DNA of 64,000 nucleotides, taken from contig NZ_CP029077.1 in assembly GCF_007993655.1 (NCBI RefSeq), positions 614,744-678,743 on the forward strand. The letters run 5' to 3'. Below, in pieces: positions 45,456 to 54,497 of this stretch. Each line of letters begins with the position of its first letter. The first letter of the stretch is position 1. The position numbers and the translations under genes are program-made. The notes below the pieces were generated by a model, which worked only from the letters and a program-made list of their open reading frames with translations, did no database searches and was not told the DNA's origin. This DNA is from Candidatus Deianiraea vastatrix. Lineage in GTDB: Bacteria > Pseudomonadota > Alphaproteobacteria > Rickettsiales > Deianiraeaceae.

Positions 45456-46118
45456 TTAAAATTTATTTAATACAAAAACAGCTTCATCTATATGTAAATT
45501 TGGCATCATTGTTGACCCGCCAAATATATTTAAAATCTTTCCCTTTCTATTTAAATAAAAGCCATATTTCACAAAAATATGCTCTTTATCACACATTCGA
45601 AGAAAATCATTAATACTAAATGGACTATAAATATTAGAGTCAAATCTATTTTTTTCATCAATGTCTAAAAATTGATAACTACCTGTTAACATAAAATGAA
45701 ATCTCCTCTTCAGCGTTGCATAATTTTGAATAACGCACACAACATTTTCAGACAATTTAAATGCACTTAAAAGAAATTGAACAGGATTTATTGTATATTC
45801 AATACATGAGTCAATAACAACAAGATCGCATGTACTGCCTTGATATTTTAACAAGGTTTCGTTTATCTCTATTGTCATTTTATCAATTAATGAATCATTT
45901 TGTATTTTATGTCCAATTTGTAAATTTATAACCTTTTTATCCCTTTCTTTTGCTGCCTGAATTACACTTTCTCTTAAATTTACGCTAATAATATTTTTGC
46001 AATTCATTAAAGATGAATCATATGTTAAAATAATATCGTTATAAAAGGCCATTACAGAATCTGAAAGATGGTAACGCGATTTTAAGATTTTCTCCGATAT
46101 ATTATGTATTATTTTCAT
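45456..46118 (-). CDS. MetW-like methyltransferase-fold protein, divergent
   Basis: 220 residues. The middle and end resemble MetW, a SAM-methyltransferase-fold partner of MetX: DLVVIDSCIEYTINPVQFLL sits where MetW has its TLQ helix, and RRFHFMLTGSYQFLD, then NIYSPFSINDFLRMCDKEHIFV correspond to the MetW stretch ending in the DF..LC helix. The N-terminal glycine-rich SAM loop (DLGCG) is not present: the region reads NIISVNLRESV. It may be a decayed or redirected homologue. It starts by a four-base ATGA overlap with the glutamate dehydrogenase stop. A general class I methyltransferase relative is the safer reading. Confidence 0.5.
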   Translation of the reverse strand: MKIIHNISEKILKSRYHLSDSVMAFYNDIILTYDSSLMNCKNIISVNLRESVIQAAKERDKKVINLQIGHKIQNDSLIDKMTIEINETLLKYQGSTCDLVVIDSCIEYTINPVQFLLSAFKLSENVVCVIQNYATLKRRFHFMLTGSYQFLDIDEKNRFDSNIYSPFSINDFLRMCDKEHIFVKYGFYLNRKGKILNIFGGSTMMPNLHIDEAVFVLNKF

Positions 46119-48796
46119 AAATTAAGAGCGTTAATTTTATCCAAAATTGCCTCAAGTTGCAAGTTATCAGTTGACGCCTGGCTTGCAATTAAGTCGCAAA
46201 TTTCCTTATATTTTTCAACTTTTTCACCCGTTTTAATCGATTTTACAACAAATTGCATTAGTCTGGATGCTATAATCGAAGCGGTTTTAAGCTCAGTCGT
46301 TCCATTTGAAACCTCAGCAAATATCTTTGAAATTGCAGATTTATATCCAAGATTATCCGAGACTTTTTTAGCAATTTCGCACGTTTGTTGATAATTTTTC
46401 TCAAATGAGTCCATGCAAATTGAAATTATATCAGCAGACTTTAAGACCTTTAAACCAGCGGTATACTGTGAGTCAAAACAGCACGATTTTTTAACGTCAG
46501 AGCAACAGGAGCCCTTTAAAATCTTGAAGAATTGATCGATAATTTGCTTTAAATTATGGATATTTTCCTCTATTGTTTTGTCAAAATTCACATGAGAAGA
46601 AATTGCAATTGAGGCAAATAAAGCGGCGTCTTGAAGTTTTTTTATTGCGCGGGCTTGATTTGCAAATTCTATCACTCCGTCTTCTTTGCAAAGCATTTCA
46701 AAAAGTGCCTTTATACCAAATATTTCCTGAGTTATGGAGTATAATTTTACAGCGTCCCCAACTTTTAAATCAAGCATTTGGCGAAGCTTGTAGAAATAGG
46801 AAATTCCACAAATATTGACAATTTCACCAGCAACTTCGGTTGCAATTATGTTTTTTGCAAGGCTGTGATTAAAAATGCCGTGTAAATACATATCTTCCTG
46901 CATTTGTCTTGGGAAATATTCAAGTAGGTGATTTGTTTTAAAGTAGTTATCACGCAAAAGATCGGATTCTAAAATGATATTTTTAAGATATATCTTCGCA
47001 TTACTGAGCATTACGCAAATTTGCGTTCTTGAAATGGCTTTTTTTGCGATAGCAAGTGATAAAAACTCCTCTTCACTTGGCATTTGGTGCATTTTTCTGT
47101 CTAAAACCTTCGCAATTTCCATTTGCGATGCAATTTTTGCAAAAATAGCTGTCTCATTTTGCGCAAAAGTTTCGGTGACACCTATTAATTTTGATTGCAA
47201 GTAGTTATTTTTAAGAACAAGAGCTGCAACATTACCAGTCATGTCAAATAGCAGTTTTTCTCTGCCTTTATCAGAGATTTTCACGACAGAAAGTGCGATT
47301 TTAATGTTTACTTCACGATCTGAGCATGTAACGCCTGCGGAATTGTCAATTGCGTCCATATTGACTTTAACCCCAGATTTCACAAGTTCCATGCGTCCAA
47401 GCTGAGTTATTCCAACATTTCCGCCTTCTGCTATAACTTTGAATCTTGCTTCATTTCCGTTTATTCTAATTGTATCGTTAAATTTATCTTTTACATCCTC
47501 ATTTTTTTCACATTCCGCCTTTATAAAAGTTCCTATGCCACCGTTGAATAATAGGTCAATTTTAGCCCTTAAAATATACCCAATTAACGCTTCTGGATTG
47601 AGTTTTTTGACACTTTTTGGAATATCAAAAGATGCTCTAATTTGTTCATTTATCTCAATATCACTGCCAAATCTGTCAAAAACACCGCCACCTTGACTTA
47701 TAATTGACTTATCAAAATCACTCCATTTTAACTGCGGATTTTCAAATAATCTCCTTCTTTCAAGGGCTGTTTTTTCAATGTCTGGATTTGGGTCTATAAA
47801 AATGTGCATGTGATTAAAAGCCGCCATCAGTTTTAGCTTTTTAAAGAGCAACATCCCGTTTCCAAATACATCACCCGACATATCGCCTATTCCAACTGCA
47901 GATATTTCAGTATTTTCCGCGTCAATTCCAAGCTCATAAAAGCTAGATTTTGCGCAAATATAAGCTCCGCGAGATGTAATTCCCATTTTTTTATGGTCAT
48001 ATCCAAGGCTGCCGCCCGATGCAAAAGCGTCTCCTAGCCAGAAATTATAGCGTTTTGAAATCGAATTTGCAAGATCGGAAAAAGTTGCTGTTCCCTTGTC
48101 CGCCGCCGCGACTATATATGTATCATTTTCGTCGTATATAACTGTGTTTTTTGGGTTAATAACCCTATCTGCCTCGATGTTGTCAGTAATGTCAAGCAGT
48201 CCACAGACGAATTTTTCATAGCAAGCCTTAACAAAAGCCATGTTTTCAGCCTTGTCTTGCTTTGGTTTTTTGATATAAAAACAAGCCTTTGCGCCAGATG
48301 GAACTATTATTGCGTTTTTACTAATTTGCGCTTTAACAAGCCCTAAAACCTCAGTTCTGTAATCAGCTCTGTCTGACCAGCGAAAACCTCCTCTTGATAT
48401 AGGCTGAGAGCGAAGATGACAGCCTTCAAAATCTTCATTATAAACCATAATTTCCGCATAAGGAATTGGTTTTGGCATGTTTTCTATAAACTCAGGCTTT
48501 AGTTTTATGGCAATATAGTCTTTTTCATCTTGATATAAATTTGTTCTCACAGCTGCATTTAAAATCTGCAAAAAATGCAATAAAATTGGCTCTTTTGTCT
48601 TGGATTTCAGTTTTTCAAGCTCAACTTCCCATTCTTTATTTTTTGTCTTGAATTTTAGCTTAAAAATACTTACAACACTATCTTCAAATCCGCTATTTTT
48701 CCTTATTAAATCAAGTAAATCGCTTTCATTTATGTCTCTATTAATCTGTTTATAATACGCCAAAACGGCGGGGAAAATGTGGTTTTCTTGCGTCAT
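46115..48796 (-). CDS. NAD-specific glutamate dehydrogenase, short form
   Basis: Catalyses oxidative deamination of glutamate to 2-oxoglutarate. The catalytic half of the large NAD-GDH class is clear: HLRSQPISRGGFRWSDRADY, VLGLVKAQISKNAIIVPSGAK (seen as GLVKAQ and VPSGAKACF), SGDVFGNGMLLF, GGNVGITQLGR and NMDAIDNSAGVTCSDREVN. Large-class enzymes are about 1600 residues; this one has 893, lacking most of the N-terminal regulatory part. The ATG at 48796 is chosen because the earlier TTG is part of the -35 box. The gene upstream reads away, so the missing half is not nearby. Followed by the MetW-like gene with ATGA overlap. Confidence 0.88.
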   Translation of the reverse strand: MTQENHIFPAVLAYYKQINRDINESDLLDLIRKNSGFEDSVVSIFKLKFKTKNKEWEVELEKLKSKTKEPILLHFLQILNAAVRTNLYQDEKDYIAIKLKPEFIENMPKPIPYAEIMVYNEDFEGCHLRSQPISRGGFRWSDRADYRTEVLGLVKAQISKNAIIVPSGAKACFYIKKPKQDKAENMAFVKACYEKFVCGLLDITDNIEADRVINPKNTVIYDENDTYIVAAADKGTATFSDLANSISKRYNFWLGDAFASGGSLGYDHKKMGITSRGAYICAKSSFYELGIDAENTEISAVGIGDMSGDVFGNGMLLFKKLKLMAAFNHMHIFIDPNPDIEKTALERRRLFENPQLKWSDFDKSIISQGGGVFDRFGSDIEINEQIRASFDIPKSVKKLNPEALIGYILRAKIDLLFNGGIGTFIKAECEKNEDVKDKFNDTIRINGNEARFKVIAEGGNVGITQLGRMELVKSGVKVNMDAIDNSAGVTCSDREVNIKIALSVVKISDKGREKLLFDMTGNVAALVLKNNYLQSKLIGVTETFAQNETAIFAKIASQMEIAKVLDRKMHQMPSEEEFLSLAIAKKAISRTQICVMLSNAKIYLKNIILESDLLRDNYFKTNHLLEYFPRQMQEDMYLHGIFNHSLAKNIIATEVAGEIVNICGISYFYKLRQMLDLKVGDAVKLYSITQEIFGIKALFEMLCKEDGVIEFANQARAIKKLQDAALFASIAISSHVNFDKTIEENIHNLKQIIDQFFKILKGSCCSDVKKSCCFDSQYTAGLKVLKSADIISICMDSFEKNYQQTCEIAKKVSDNLGYKSAISKIFAEVSNGTTELKTASIIASRLMQFVVKSIKTGEKVEKYKEICDLIASQASTDNLQLEAILDKINALNL

Positions 48797-48816
48797 AACA
48801 AAATAAGTTCTAAACA

Positions 48817-48844
48817 ATAATAAACCAAACAAAATATTTGTCAA
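48817..48844 (-). promoter_or_regulatory. Predicted promoter of the glutamate dehydrogenase operon
   Basis: Minus-strand CTTGACA (TTGACA 48844-48839), 16-base spacer, TATTAT (48822-48817). It places the start point near 48810 and hence the start codon at ATG 48796. Confidence 0.55.
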
Positions 48845-48976
48845 GTAATGTTTATTATAACCATATTTAATTGATATTTTTCACCTTCTTATTCGCAATA
48901 CCTACAGAAAAAAAACTTGCTTCCAGAAAAAAAATAACACAATATAAAAAAACTAATTTTGTTATTTACAACATCT

Positions 48977-49393
48977 ATGAATAAAAAAAAAGATGCAAAA
49001 AAATACTCAGTTAGTACAAGCGATTCTCCACCAAGTGAACCAGGCTTCGTTGATGACATGTTAGTTACAAGATCAGATGTATCTTTATGGAGAGCCGTTG
49101 TAATGCAAGCAATAGTTGACTGCTACACTTTATCAAAACGAACGGAAAATCAAAACGCCAGACTTGAGGCAATAAAATGGATTTCAAGTGGAAATAGGGA
49201 TTTTCTAAAAGTATGTCAATATGCAGATTTAGATCCATATTATGTAATCAAGAAAACAAGGCACGCAATATCAAATCGTGGACAATGGAGAAACGATATA
49301 CACAAAAAAAAGAGACTAAATGAAACAGATCATGGAACATTTGTAAATAAAGTAGAATTTCTAAATAATGAATTATTCAATACTGGCAAATAA
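48977..49393 (+). CDS. Unknown small soluble protein
   Basis: 138 residues from ATG 48977; a frame from 48959 adds six residues. It is soluble and basic, with a Lys-rich start (MNKKKDAKKYS) and a helical core containing SLWRAVVMQAIVDCYTLSK, then ARLEAIKWISSGNRDFLKVC and YADLDPYYVIKK. The pattern of an Ala-x-x-Trp-(I/L) helix followed by DFxxVCxxAxLDPxxV is one I associate with small phage or regulatory proteins with a helix-turn-helix, but I cannot name the family. It stands between the glutamate dehydrogenase promoter and the restriction-modification island. Confidence 0.55.
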   Translation: MNKKKDAKKYSVSTSDSPPSEPGFVDDMLVTRSDVSLWRAVVMQAIVDCYTLSKRTENQNARLEAIKWISSGNRDFLKVCQYADLDPYYVIKKTRHAISNRGQWRNDIHKKKRLNETDHGTFVNKVEFLNNELFNTGK

Positions 49394-49469
49394 AATAAAT
49401 TAAAATAACCTAATTTAACGTAATTTTAATCGCATATTTTAATTTTTATAAATCAATTTCACGATATAT

Positions 49470-50075
49470 TTAGAATTTAAACAATAGTTTTAAAATATTC
49501 GTTCTTGCATAAAACGCCCGCGAAACAGACCCATGCCCCTGCCCTTTTGTTCTTGGCTGGATATAAACACCCATCTTTCCTGTGAGTTTTTCAAAGCCTT
49601 GGTTTATTATTGTGTCTCTTACTGTTTGGTAGTCTTGCTTTATTATGCGAAGCATTTCCTTGTCATCAAGATTAAATTCAATTACATTGTGTAAAATCCT
49701 GCTTTTTTCTTCCTTGCTTTCAAAAATATTCGTACAAATAACCATTTTCCTAAGTTTTGCATAAAGATGACTTTCCTCAAATTCCGTCATTTTGACATTA
49801 AAAGGATCGATCATTGTAATTGCCATAGTTTCTTTTGGCACAATAATGCCATTTTTTAATCTTTTAAGTGGAACTGTTTTTAGTTCCCAAGAGCCAAAAT
49901 TTGGAGACTGAGATGAATTAATCGGAAGACCTAGATATCGCTCAATTACATGACCAAACCAACCCTTGTTAATTTTTCCATCTTTCCAGACAGTTACTTC
50001 ATATTTTTCCGCCATTTGTCTTATGTCGGTGCCTATTAACTGTTTTAATTTTTCAACTGCCTCAGATTTTATCAT
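49470..50075 (-). CDS. MutH/Sau3AI-type DNA endonuclease
   Basis: 201-residue protein with the MutH-family nuclease pattern: KGWFGHVIERYLG (Glu45), then SPNFGSWELKTVPL with Glu64 and Lys66 of the D-x(n)-E-x-K site. The position expected for the first catalytic Asp appears to read Asn59, which may lower activity or may reflect my alignment. Further family features are AITMIDPF and SHLYAKLRKMV. It overlaps the methyltransferase gene by four bases, as in a type II restriction-modification pair, so a restriction enzyme is favoured over a mismatch-repair MutH. Relatives often cut at GATC; specificity here is a guess. Confidence 0.8.
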   Translation of the reverse strand: MIKSEAVEKLKQLIGTDIRQMAEKYEVTVWKDGKINKGWFGHVIERYLGLPINSSQSPNFGSWELKTVPLKRLKNGIIVPKETMAITMIDPFNVKMTEFEESHLYAKLRKMVICTNIFESKEEKSRILHNVIEFNLDDKEMLRIIKQDYQTVRDTIINQGFEKLTGKMGVYIQPRTKGQGHGSVSRAFYARTNILKLLFKF

Positions 50076-50821
50076 ATCAACTTATCCAAATCACAATCAA
50101 AAATTCTCCTTTTCGCAAGCTCTATATAGCCTTCATCCATCTCAATGCCGATAAATTGCCTTTTGTGTTTTATAGCTGCAACGCCAGTTGTTCCACTGCC
50201 CATAAATGGATCTAAAATAACATCACCTTCTTTACTTGATGCAAGAATTATTCTTTCCAAAAGCTCTAGTGGTTTTTGTGTTGGATGTTTTCCGTGTGTT
50301 TTTTCGCTATTTTTTGGCGGTAAAATCGACCAAACTGTTTTCATTTGCTTGCCACCATTAATTTTTCGCATTTCGTCGTAATTAAAATAATGTTTAGACT
50401 TTTCATTTTTTGCCGCCCATATTATAGTTTCTGTTGAGTGTGTGAAATATCTGCAACTTAAATTTGGTGGTGGATTTGGCTTTTCCCACGATATATCATT
50501 TAAAATCTTAAAACCAAGCTCTTGCATTGCAAAACCAATTGAAAATATTACATGATGCGTTCCGCTTACCCAGAAAGTTCCGTCTTTTTTCAAAATCCTT
50601 TGACACTCTTTAAGCCATTTTTTGTTAAATTCATGATTTTCATTTACACCCATGGACTTATCCCATTTTCCTTTATTTACACTAACAGCTACACCACTTT
50701 GACAGGTAATTCCGCCATTTGACAAGAAATATGGTGGATCGGCAAAAATAACATCAACACTAAAATCTGGTATTTTTGTCATCTCTTCTATGCAATTTCC
50801 ATTTATAATATTACATTTCAT
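50072..50821 (-). CDS. Type II DNA methyltransferase (amino-methylating, beta class)
   Basis: 249 residues with motif order IV then I, the beta-class plan. Motif IV DPPYFLSNGG is at about residues 31-40; the target region lies in the middle (WEKPNPPPNLSCRYF and STETIIWAAKN); the SAM site is near the C-terminus in HPTQKPLELLERII and DPFMGSGTTGVAAIK, and IGIEMDEGYIELAKRR closes the fold. DPPY suggests methylation of adenine N6 (or cytosine N4). Together with the MutH-like nuclease it forms a compact restriction-modification unit; DpnA-type enzymes for GATC are the nearest in look. It starts inside the end of the rhuM remnant. Confidence 0.88.
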   Translation of the reverse strand: MKCNIINGNCIEEMTKIPDFSVDVIFADPPYFLSNGGITCQSGVAVSVNKGKWDKSMGVNENHEFNKKWLKECQRILKKDGTFWVSGTHHVIFSIGFAMQELGFKILNDISWEKPNPPPNLSCRYFTHSTETIIWAAKNEKSKHYFNYDEMRKINGGKQMKTVWSILPPKNSEKTHGKHPTQKPLELLERIILASSKEGDVILDPFMGSGTTGVAAIKHKRQFIGIEMDEGYIELAKRRIFDCDLDKLI

Positions 50822-51167
50822 AATTAAAACAAATTATCCATTCTTTTAAAATTTTCGTCGCCCAAATTCTAAACTGAGTTGCTTTAGTGGAATTCACCCT
50901 ATATCCAACAGCAATAATCATATCAAGGTTGTAGTGTTTTATTGGTTGATTTGAGACATTTCGGAATTCCCGAAAAGTCTCATCTGGTACTAATTCGTTT
51001 TCCCTGTAAATATTTGATATATGCTCAGATATGCTACTTATAGATTTATCAAAAATAGTTGCAATTTGCTCCTGCGTTGCCCAAATTGTTTCAAAATCGC
51101 TAGATTTCAAATCAACCCTTGTCCCATTTTTACCTTGATAAATTATTATATTCATTTCATTTGTCAT
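50811..51167 (-). pseudogene. N-terminal remnant of a RhuM-family protein
   Basis: 118 residues matching the beginning of RhuM (virulence RhuM family): IIIYQGKNGTRVDL, TIWATQEQIATIFDKS, ISEHISNIYRENEL, REFRNVSNQPIKHYNLDMIIAVGYRVNS (in parts) and RIWATKILKEWII. Intact RhuM proteins run to about 330 residues; here the frame ends six residues after KEWII, inside the start of the methyltransferase gene. The C-terminal two thirds are gone, probably lost when the restriction-modification pair was inserted. Twelve bases after the topA stop. RhuM function is unknown; it is common in mobile regions. Confidence 0.7.
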
Positions 51168-51179
51168 AAATTTAAAAAA

Positions 51180-53678
51180 CTACCCATTATCAATCGCATT
51201 TATAGCATCTTCAAGGGTTGCGTCTTCTGCGTTTTCAATGCCTTTGATAGTGTAGAATTTTTTCATGTAAAGGGCGTATACTCCATAGCGGCTTTTGCCA
51301 ACTAAGATTTGCTTTTTTGTCTTTGGATGCTCGCCAAGTTCCCTGGTTTTCTTCTCCCTCGTCGTGCCATCTGCTTTTGCAAAGCGTGATTTTTTCTCAG
51401 GCTTGTTTTGAATTATATGAATTGCTTCTTTTTGGGTTAGAGTCGCAGTTTTTTCCTTTTCCACAATTGAAATATATTCGCCATTATAAAGCACATATGG
51501 ACCAAATTTCCCTATTCCAATTGAAATTGGCTTGTCTTCAAACTTTCCTATAACCTTTGGCAGTGAAAGTAAAAATAAGGCATTTTCAAGGCTTACCTCT
51601 GGAATAAAAGCAGGAATTGACGCACGCTTTGCTTTGCCATCTTGAATTGCCTCAAAATAAGGACCAAATTTACCAGTTTTGTAGAAAATCTCATTGCCTT
51701 TTTCATCTTTTCCAACCAAAGTTCCAGACGCAGCCGAAGGTTTTTGCTCACCATCTTCCGTAATCACCATTCCAGCTATGTATTTATCAATCGAATTGTT
51801 TTGATCGCAATCAAGACATTTGACGTAAACCCCAAATTTCCCTGTTTTTATATCGATATTCTTGCTTTTACAATGAAGGCATTGCTTTTCATCTGCATGC
51901 GTGCCGGAAAACATATATTCCTGCATAAATTTTGCTATTTCACTTGAAATAATTGATGGATCTTTTTCCATAGAATCGGCAACTTTTGCATCAAATTCAT
52001 CCCAGAAATTCCTCAAAAACTTCAATTTCTCAAGCTTTCCATCTGAAATTATATCAAGCTCTTCTTCAAGGCCGGCTGTGAACTCATACTCAACATATTT
52101 TGTAAAAAATCCCTTTAAAAAGCTAGTGACAACCACGCCTTTTAAATCAGGAACAAACTGACGCTTATCAATATGAACATACTCCCTGTCTTGTAAAGTC
52201 TTGATTATTGTTGCATAAGTCGACGGGCGACCAATGCCAAGTTCTTCAAGATCTTTTACCAAACTTGCCTCGGTATATCTTGGTTTTGCTGCTGTAAAAT
52301 GCTGTTTTTTCTCAATTGGCATAAGGATATTTACCTCGTCCCCAATTTTAATATCAGGAAGTAAGCTGCCGTCACCATCTTCATCAATTTGCACAGAGTA
52401 AGCCTTTAAAAAGCCATCAAATTTCAGCACATTTCCATTTGCACGAAGCATAACTTTATCTGCTTTATCGCTTAAATCTATAGACTGGCGAAGGAAAATT
52501 GCCTCACTCATTTGACATGCAAGAGTTCTTTTCCAAATTAATTCATAAAGCTTTAGCTCATCAGAACTTAAATATTTTCCAATTTTTTCAGGCGAAAGAC
52601 TAATGTCAGTTGGGCGAATTGCCTCATGCGCTTCCTGTGCATTTTTCGTTTTTGTTTTATAAATCCTAGGGCTTTTTGGTAAATATTTATCACCAAACTG
52701 GGATACAATATACTCACGAATTGACTCTACTGCGTCTTTTGAAAGAGTTGTTCCATCTGTTCTCATATAGGTAATTAACCCACGAGTGCCTGAGCCAATT
52801 TCTATACCTTCGTATAATTTCTGCGCTGTTTTCATGGTTCGATCTGTTGAAAAACCAAGTTTATTTGAAGCATCTTGCTGAAGAGATGCAGTATTAAACG
52901 GCGCAAATGGGTTGCGTTTTGCATCTTTTGACTCAATTTCACGAGCAATTAATGTTTTCGCATTTTCAAGATATTCTTGTATTTTACTTGCATCTTTCTC
53001 ATTTTTTGGGAAAGCATTTGAAAGCTTCTTTCCTTCAAAACTTATAACTTTTGACAAAAATTCCTCATTGTTAGCACTATTTAGCGTTGCCTGCAGGGAC
53101 CAATATTCACTTGGAACAAAAGCTCTAATTTCCTTTTCACGCTCAACAATTAAGCGAAGCGCAACGGACTGCACACGCCCTGCTGACCTGCTTCCCGGTA
53201 GCTTTTTCCAAAGTACAGGTGATAAATGAAACCCAACAAGATAGTCAAGCGAAAGCCTTGCTTGCTGCGCATCAACCAAGTGATAGTCTATATCACGCGC
53301 ATTTTTTATCCCATCTTTTACAGCTTTTTCGGTAATTTCAGTAAAAGTTGCCCGTTTTATCTCGGTTTTTAGCTTCTTTTCACGCAAAATTTCAGCCAAA
53401 TTCCATGCAATTGCCTCCCCTTCACGATCCTGATCCGATGCCATATATACAATCTCAGCTTCCTTTGCGGCTTTAACTATTGCCGTCACATGCTTTTGTG
53501 ATGTATCCTTAATTTGGTAATTCATCTTAAAATTACTTTTTGGCTCAACAGATCCATTTTGCGACGGTAGATCTCTTACATGTCCAAATGACGCAAGAAC
53601 GGCGTAATCAGACCCAAGATATTTCGTAATAGTCTTAGATTTTGCAGGAGACTCAACTATAACAAGCTTTTTAGCCAC
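51180..53678 (-). CDS. topA: DNA topoisomerase I
   Basis: Type IA topoisomerase that relaxes negative supercoils. 832 residues from GTG 53678 (KKLVIVESPAKSKTI). TOPRIM domain with ASDQDREGEAIAWNL, the active-site Tyr in GLITYMRTDGTTLS, EAHEAIRPTD, GIGRPSTYATIIKTLQ, then one C-terminal zinc ribbon with four Cys (CLHCKSKN, CLDCDQ) and several degenerate repeats of the GKFGPYV form. The upstream ATG at 53747 is excluded, since the promoter lies between it and the GTG. Head of a group with the rhuM remnant and restriction-modification genes downstream. Confidence 0.96.
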   Translation of the reverse strand: MAKKLVIVESPAKSKTITKYLGSDYAVLASFGHVRDLPSQNGSVEPKSNFKMNYQIKDTSQKHVTAIVKAAKEAEIVYMASDQDREGEAIAWNLAEILREKKLKTEIKRATFTEITEKAVKDGIKNARDIDYHLVDAQQARLSLDYLVGFHLSPVLWKKLPGSRSAGRVQSVALRLIVEREKEIRAFVPSEYWSLQATLNSANNEEFLSKVISFEGKKLSNAFPKNEKDASKIQEYLENAKTLIAREIESKDAKRNPFAPFNTASLQQDASNKLGFSTDRTMKTAQKLYEGIEIGSGTRGLITYMRTDGTTLSKDAVESIREYIVSQFGDKYLPKSPRIYKTKTKNAQEAHEAIRPTDISLSPEKIGKYLSSDELKLYELIWKRTLACQMSEAIFLRQSIDLSDKADKVMLRANGNVLKFDGFLKAYSVQIDEDGDGSLLPDIKIGDEVNILMPIEKKQHFTAAKPRYTEASLVKDLEELGIGRPSTYATIIKTLQDREYVHIDKRQFVPDLKGVVVTSFLKGFFTKYVEYEFTAGLEEELDIISDGKLEKLKFLRNFWDEFDAKVADSMEKDPSIISSEIAKFMQEYMFSGTHADEKQCLHCKSKNIDIKTGKFGVYVKCLDCDQNNSIDKYIAGMVITEDGEQKPSAASGTLVGKDEKGNEIFYKTGKFGPYFEAIQDGKAKRASIPAFIPEVSLENALFLLSLPKVIGKFEDKPISIGIGKFGPYVLYNGEYISIVEKEKTATLTQKEAIHIIQNKPEKKSRFAKADGTTREKKTRELGEHPKTKKQILVGKSRYGVYALYMKKFYTIKGIENAEDATLEDAINAIDNG

Positions 53679-53699
53679 GAAAATAACAAAATTCAAAAG

Positions 53700-53727
53700 A
53701 CAATATATATTGAAAAATAAAATGCAA
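53700..53727 (-). promoter_or_regulatory. Predicted promoter of topA
   Basis: Minus-strand CTTGCAT (TTGCAT 53727-53722), 16-base spacer, TATTGT (53705-53700). Start near 53693 decides for GTG 53678 as the topA start. Confidence 0.5.
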
Positions 53728-53756
53728 GAATAATGATACAAATACACCCTACCCCG

Positions 53757-54494
53757 CTATTTAGCTGTAGTTTTCGTTATAGCCGATAAAAATGCTCTTT
53801 CAAGATTTTCATTTCCTTGTTGTTTTTTAAAATTATCGCAAGTTCCATTAAAAATAATTTTTGTATCATTTAAAATTGCTATCTCGTGACATATTTCATC
53901 TATATCTGCAAGTATATGAGAAGAGAAAAATATAGATTTATCGCCATTTTTAACATAATTTTTCATTATTTCTTTCACGGCAATTCTTGCTTTTGGATCA
54001 AGCCCACTCATTGGCTCATCTAAAATCAATAGTGGAGCATTTGATAAAAATGCAGATATCAAACCAAGTTTTTGCCCCATTCCTTTCGAGCACTGCGAAG
54101 TTGGCATATATAAAACCTCTTTATCAAGCTCTATAGCATTGCACATTTGCGATGCCTCATCAATCGAGACTCTTTTTCCAAAAAAACTACAAAATACATC
54201 CAAAAACTCAATTCCAGTTAGATGTTGCGATGGTTGAAATTTTTCAGGAAGATAGCAAAACTTTTGTTTTACAGCAAAGTCATCACAATCAATGCCATCT
54301 ACAAAAATCTCACCTTCATCTATATCTAAAAGCCCGATAATCATTTTAATCATGGTTGTTTTACCAATCCCGTTTAAACCAACTAGGCCAAATATTTGAC
54401 CATTTTTAATTTCAAGGCTATTTTTGTCCAGAACCACTTTTTCCCCATTGTAAAATGATTTTGACAAATCTCGAATTGATAATATATTAGTCAT
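53757..54494 (-). CDS. ABC transporter ATP-binding protein (ABC-2 exporter type)
   Basis: 245-residue nucleotide-binding subunit. Walker A GLNGIGKTTM near residue 38, the Q-loop in CYLPEKFQP, a signature segment TSQCSKGMGQKLGL in place of LSGGQ (the SKGM form is usual for ABC-2/NatA-type exporters), Walker B LLILDEPMSGLDP and the H-loop SSHIL. No permease gene is adjacent, so the substrate is unknown. Three bases follow mreB, whose transcript probably includes it. Confidence 0.9.
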   Translation of the reverse strand: MTNILSIRDLSKSFYNGEKVVLDKNSLEIKNGQIFGLVGLNGIGKTTMIKMIIGLLDIDEGEIFVDGIDCDDFAVKQKFCYLPEKFQPSQHLTGIEFLDVFCSFFGKRVSIDEASQMCNAIELDKEVLYMPTSQCSKGMGQKLGLISAFLSNAPLLILDEPMSGLDPKARIAVKEIMKNYVKNGDKSIFFSSHILADIDEICHEIAILNDTKIIFNGTCDNFKKQQGNENLERAFLSAITKTTAK

Positions 54495-54497
54495 AGA

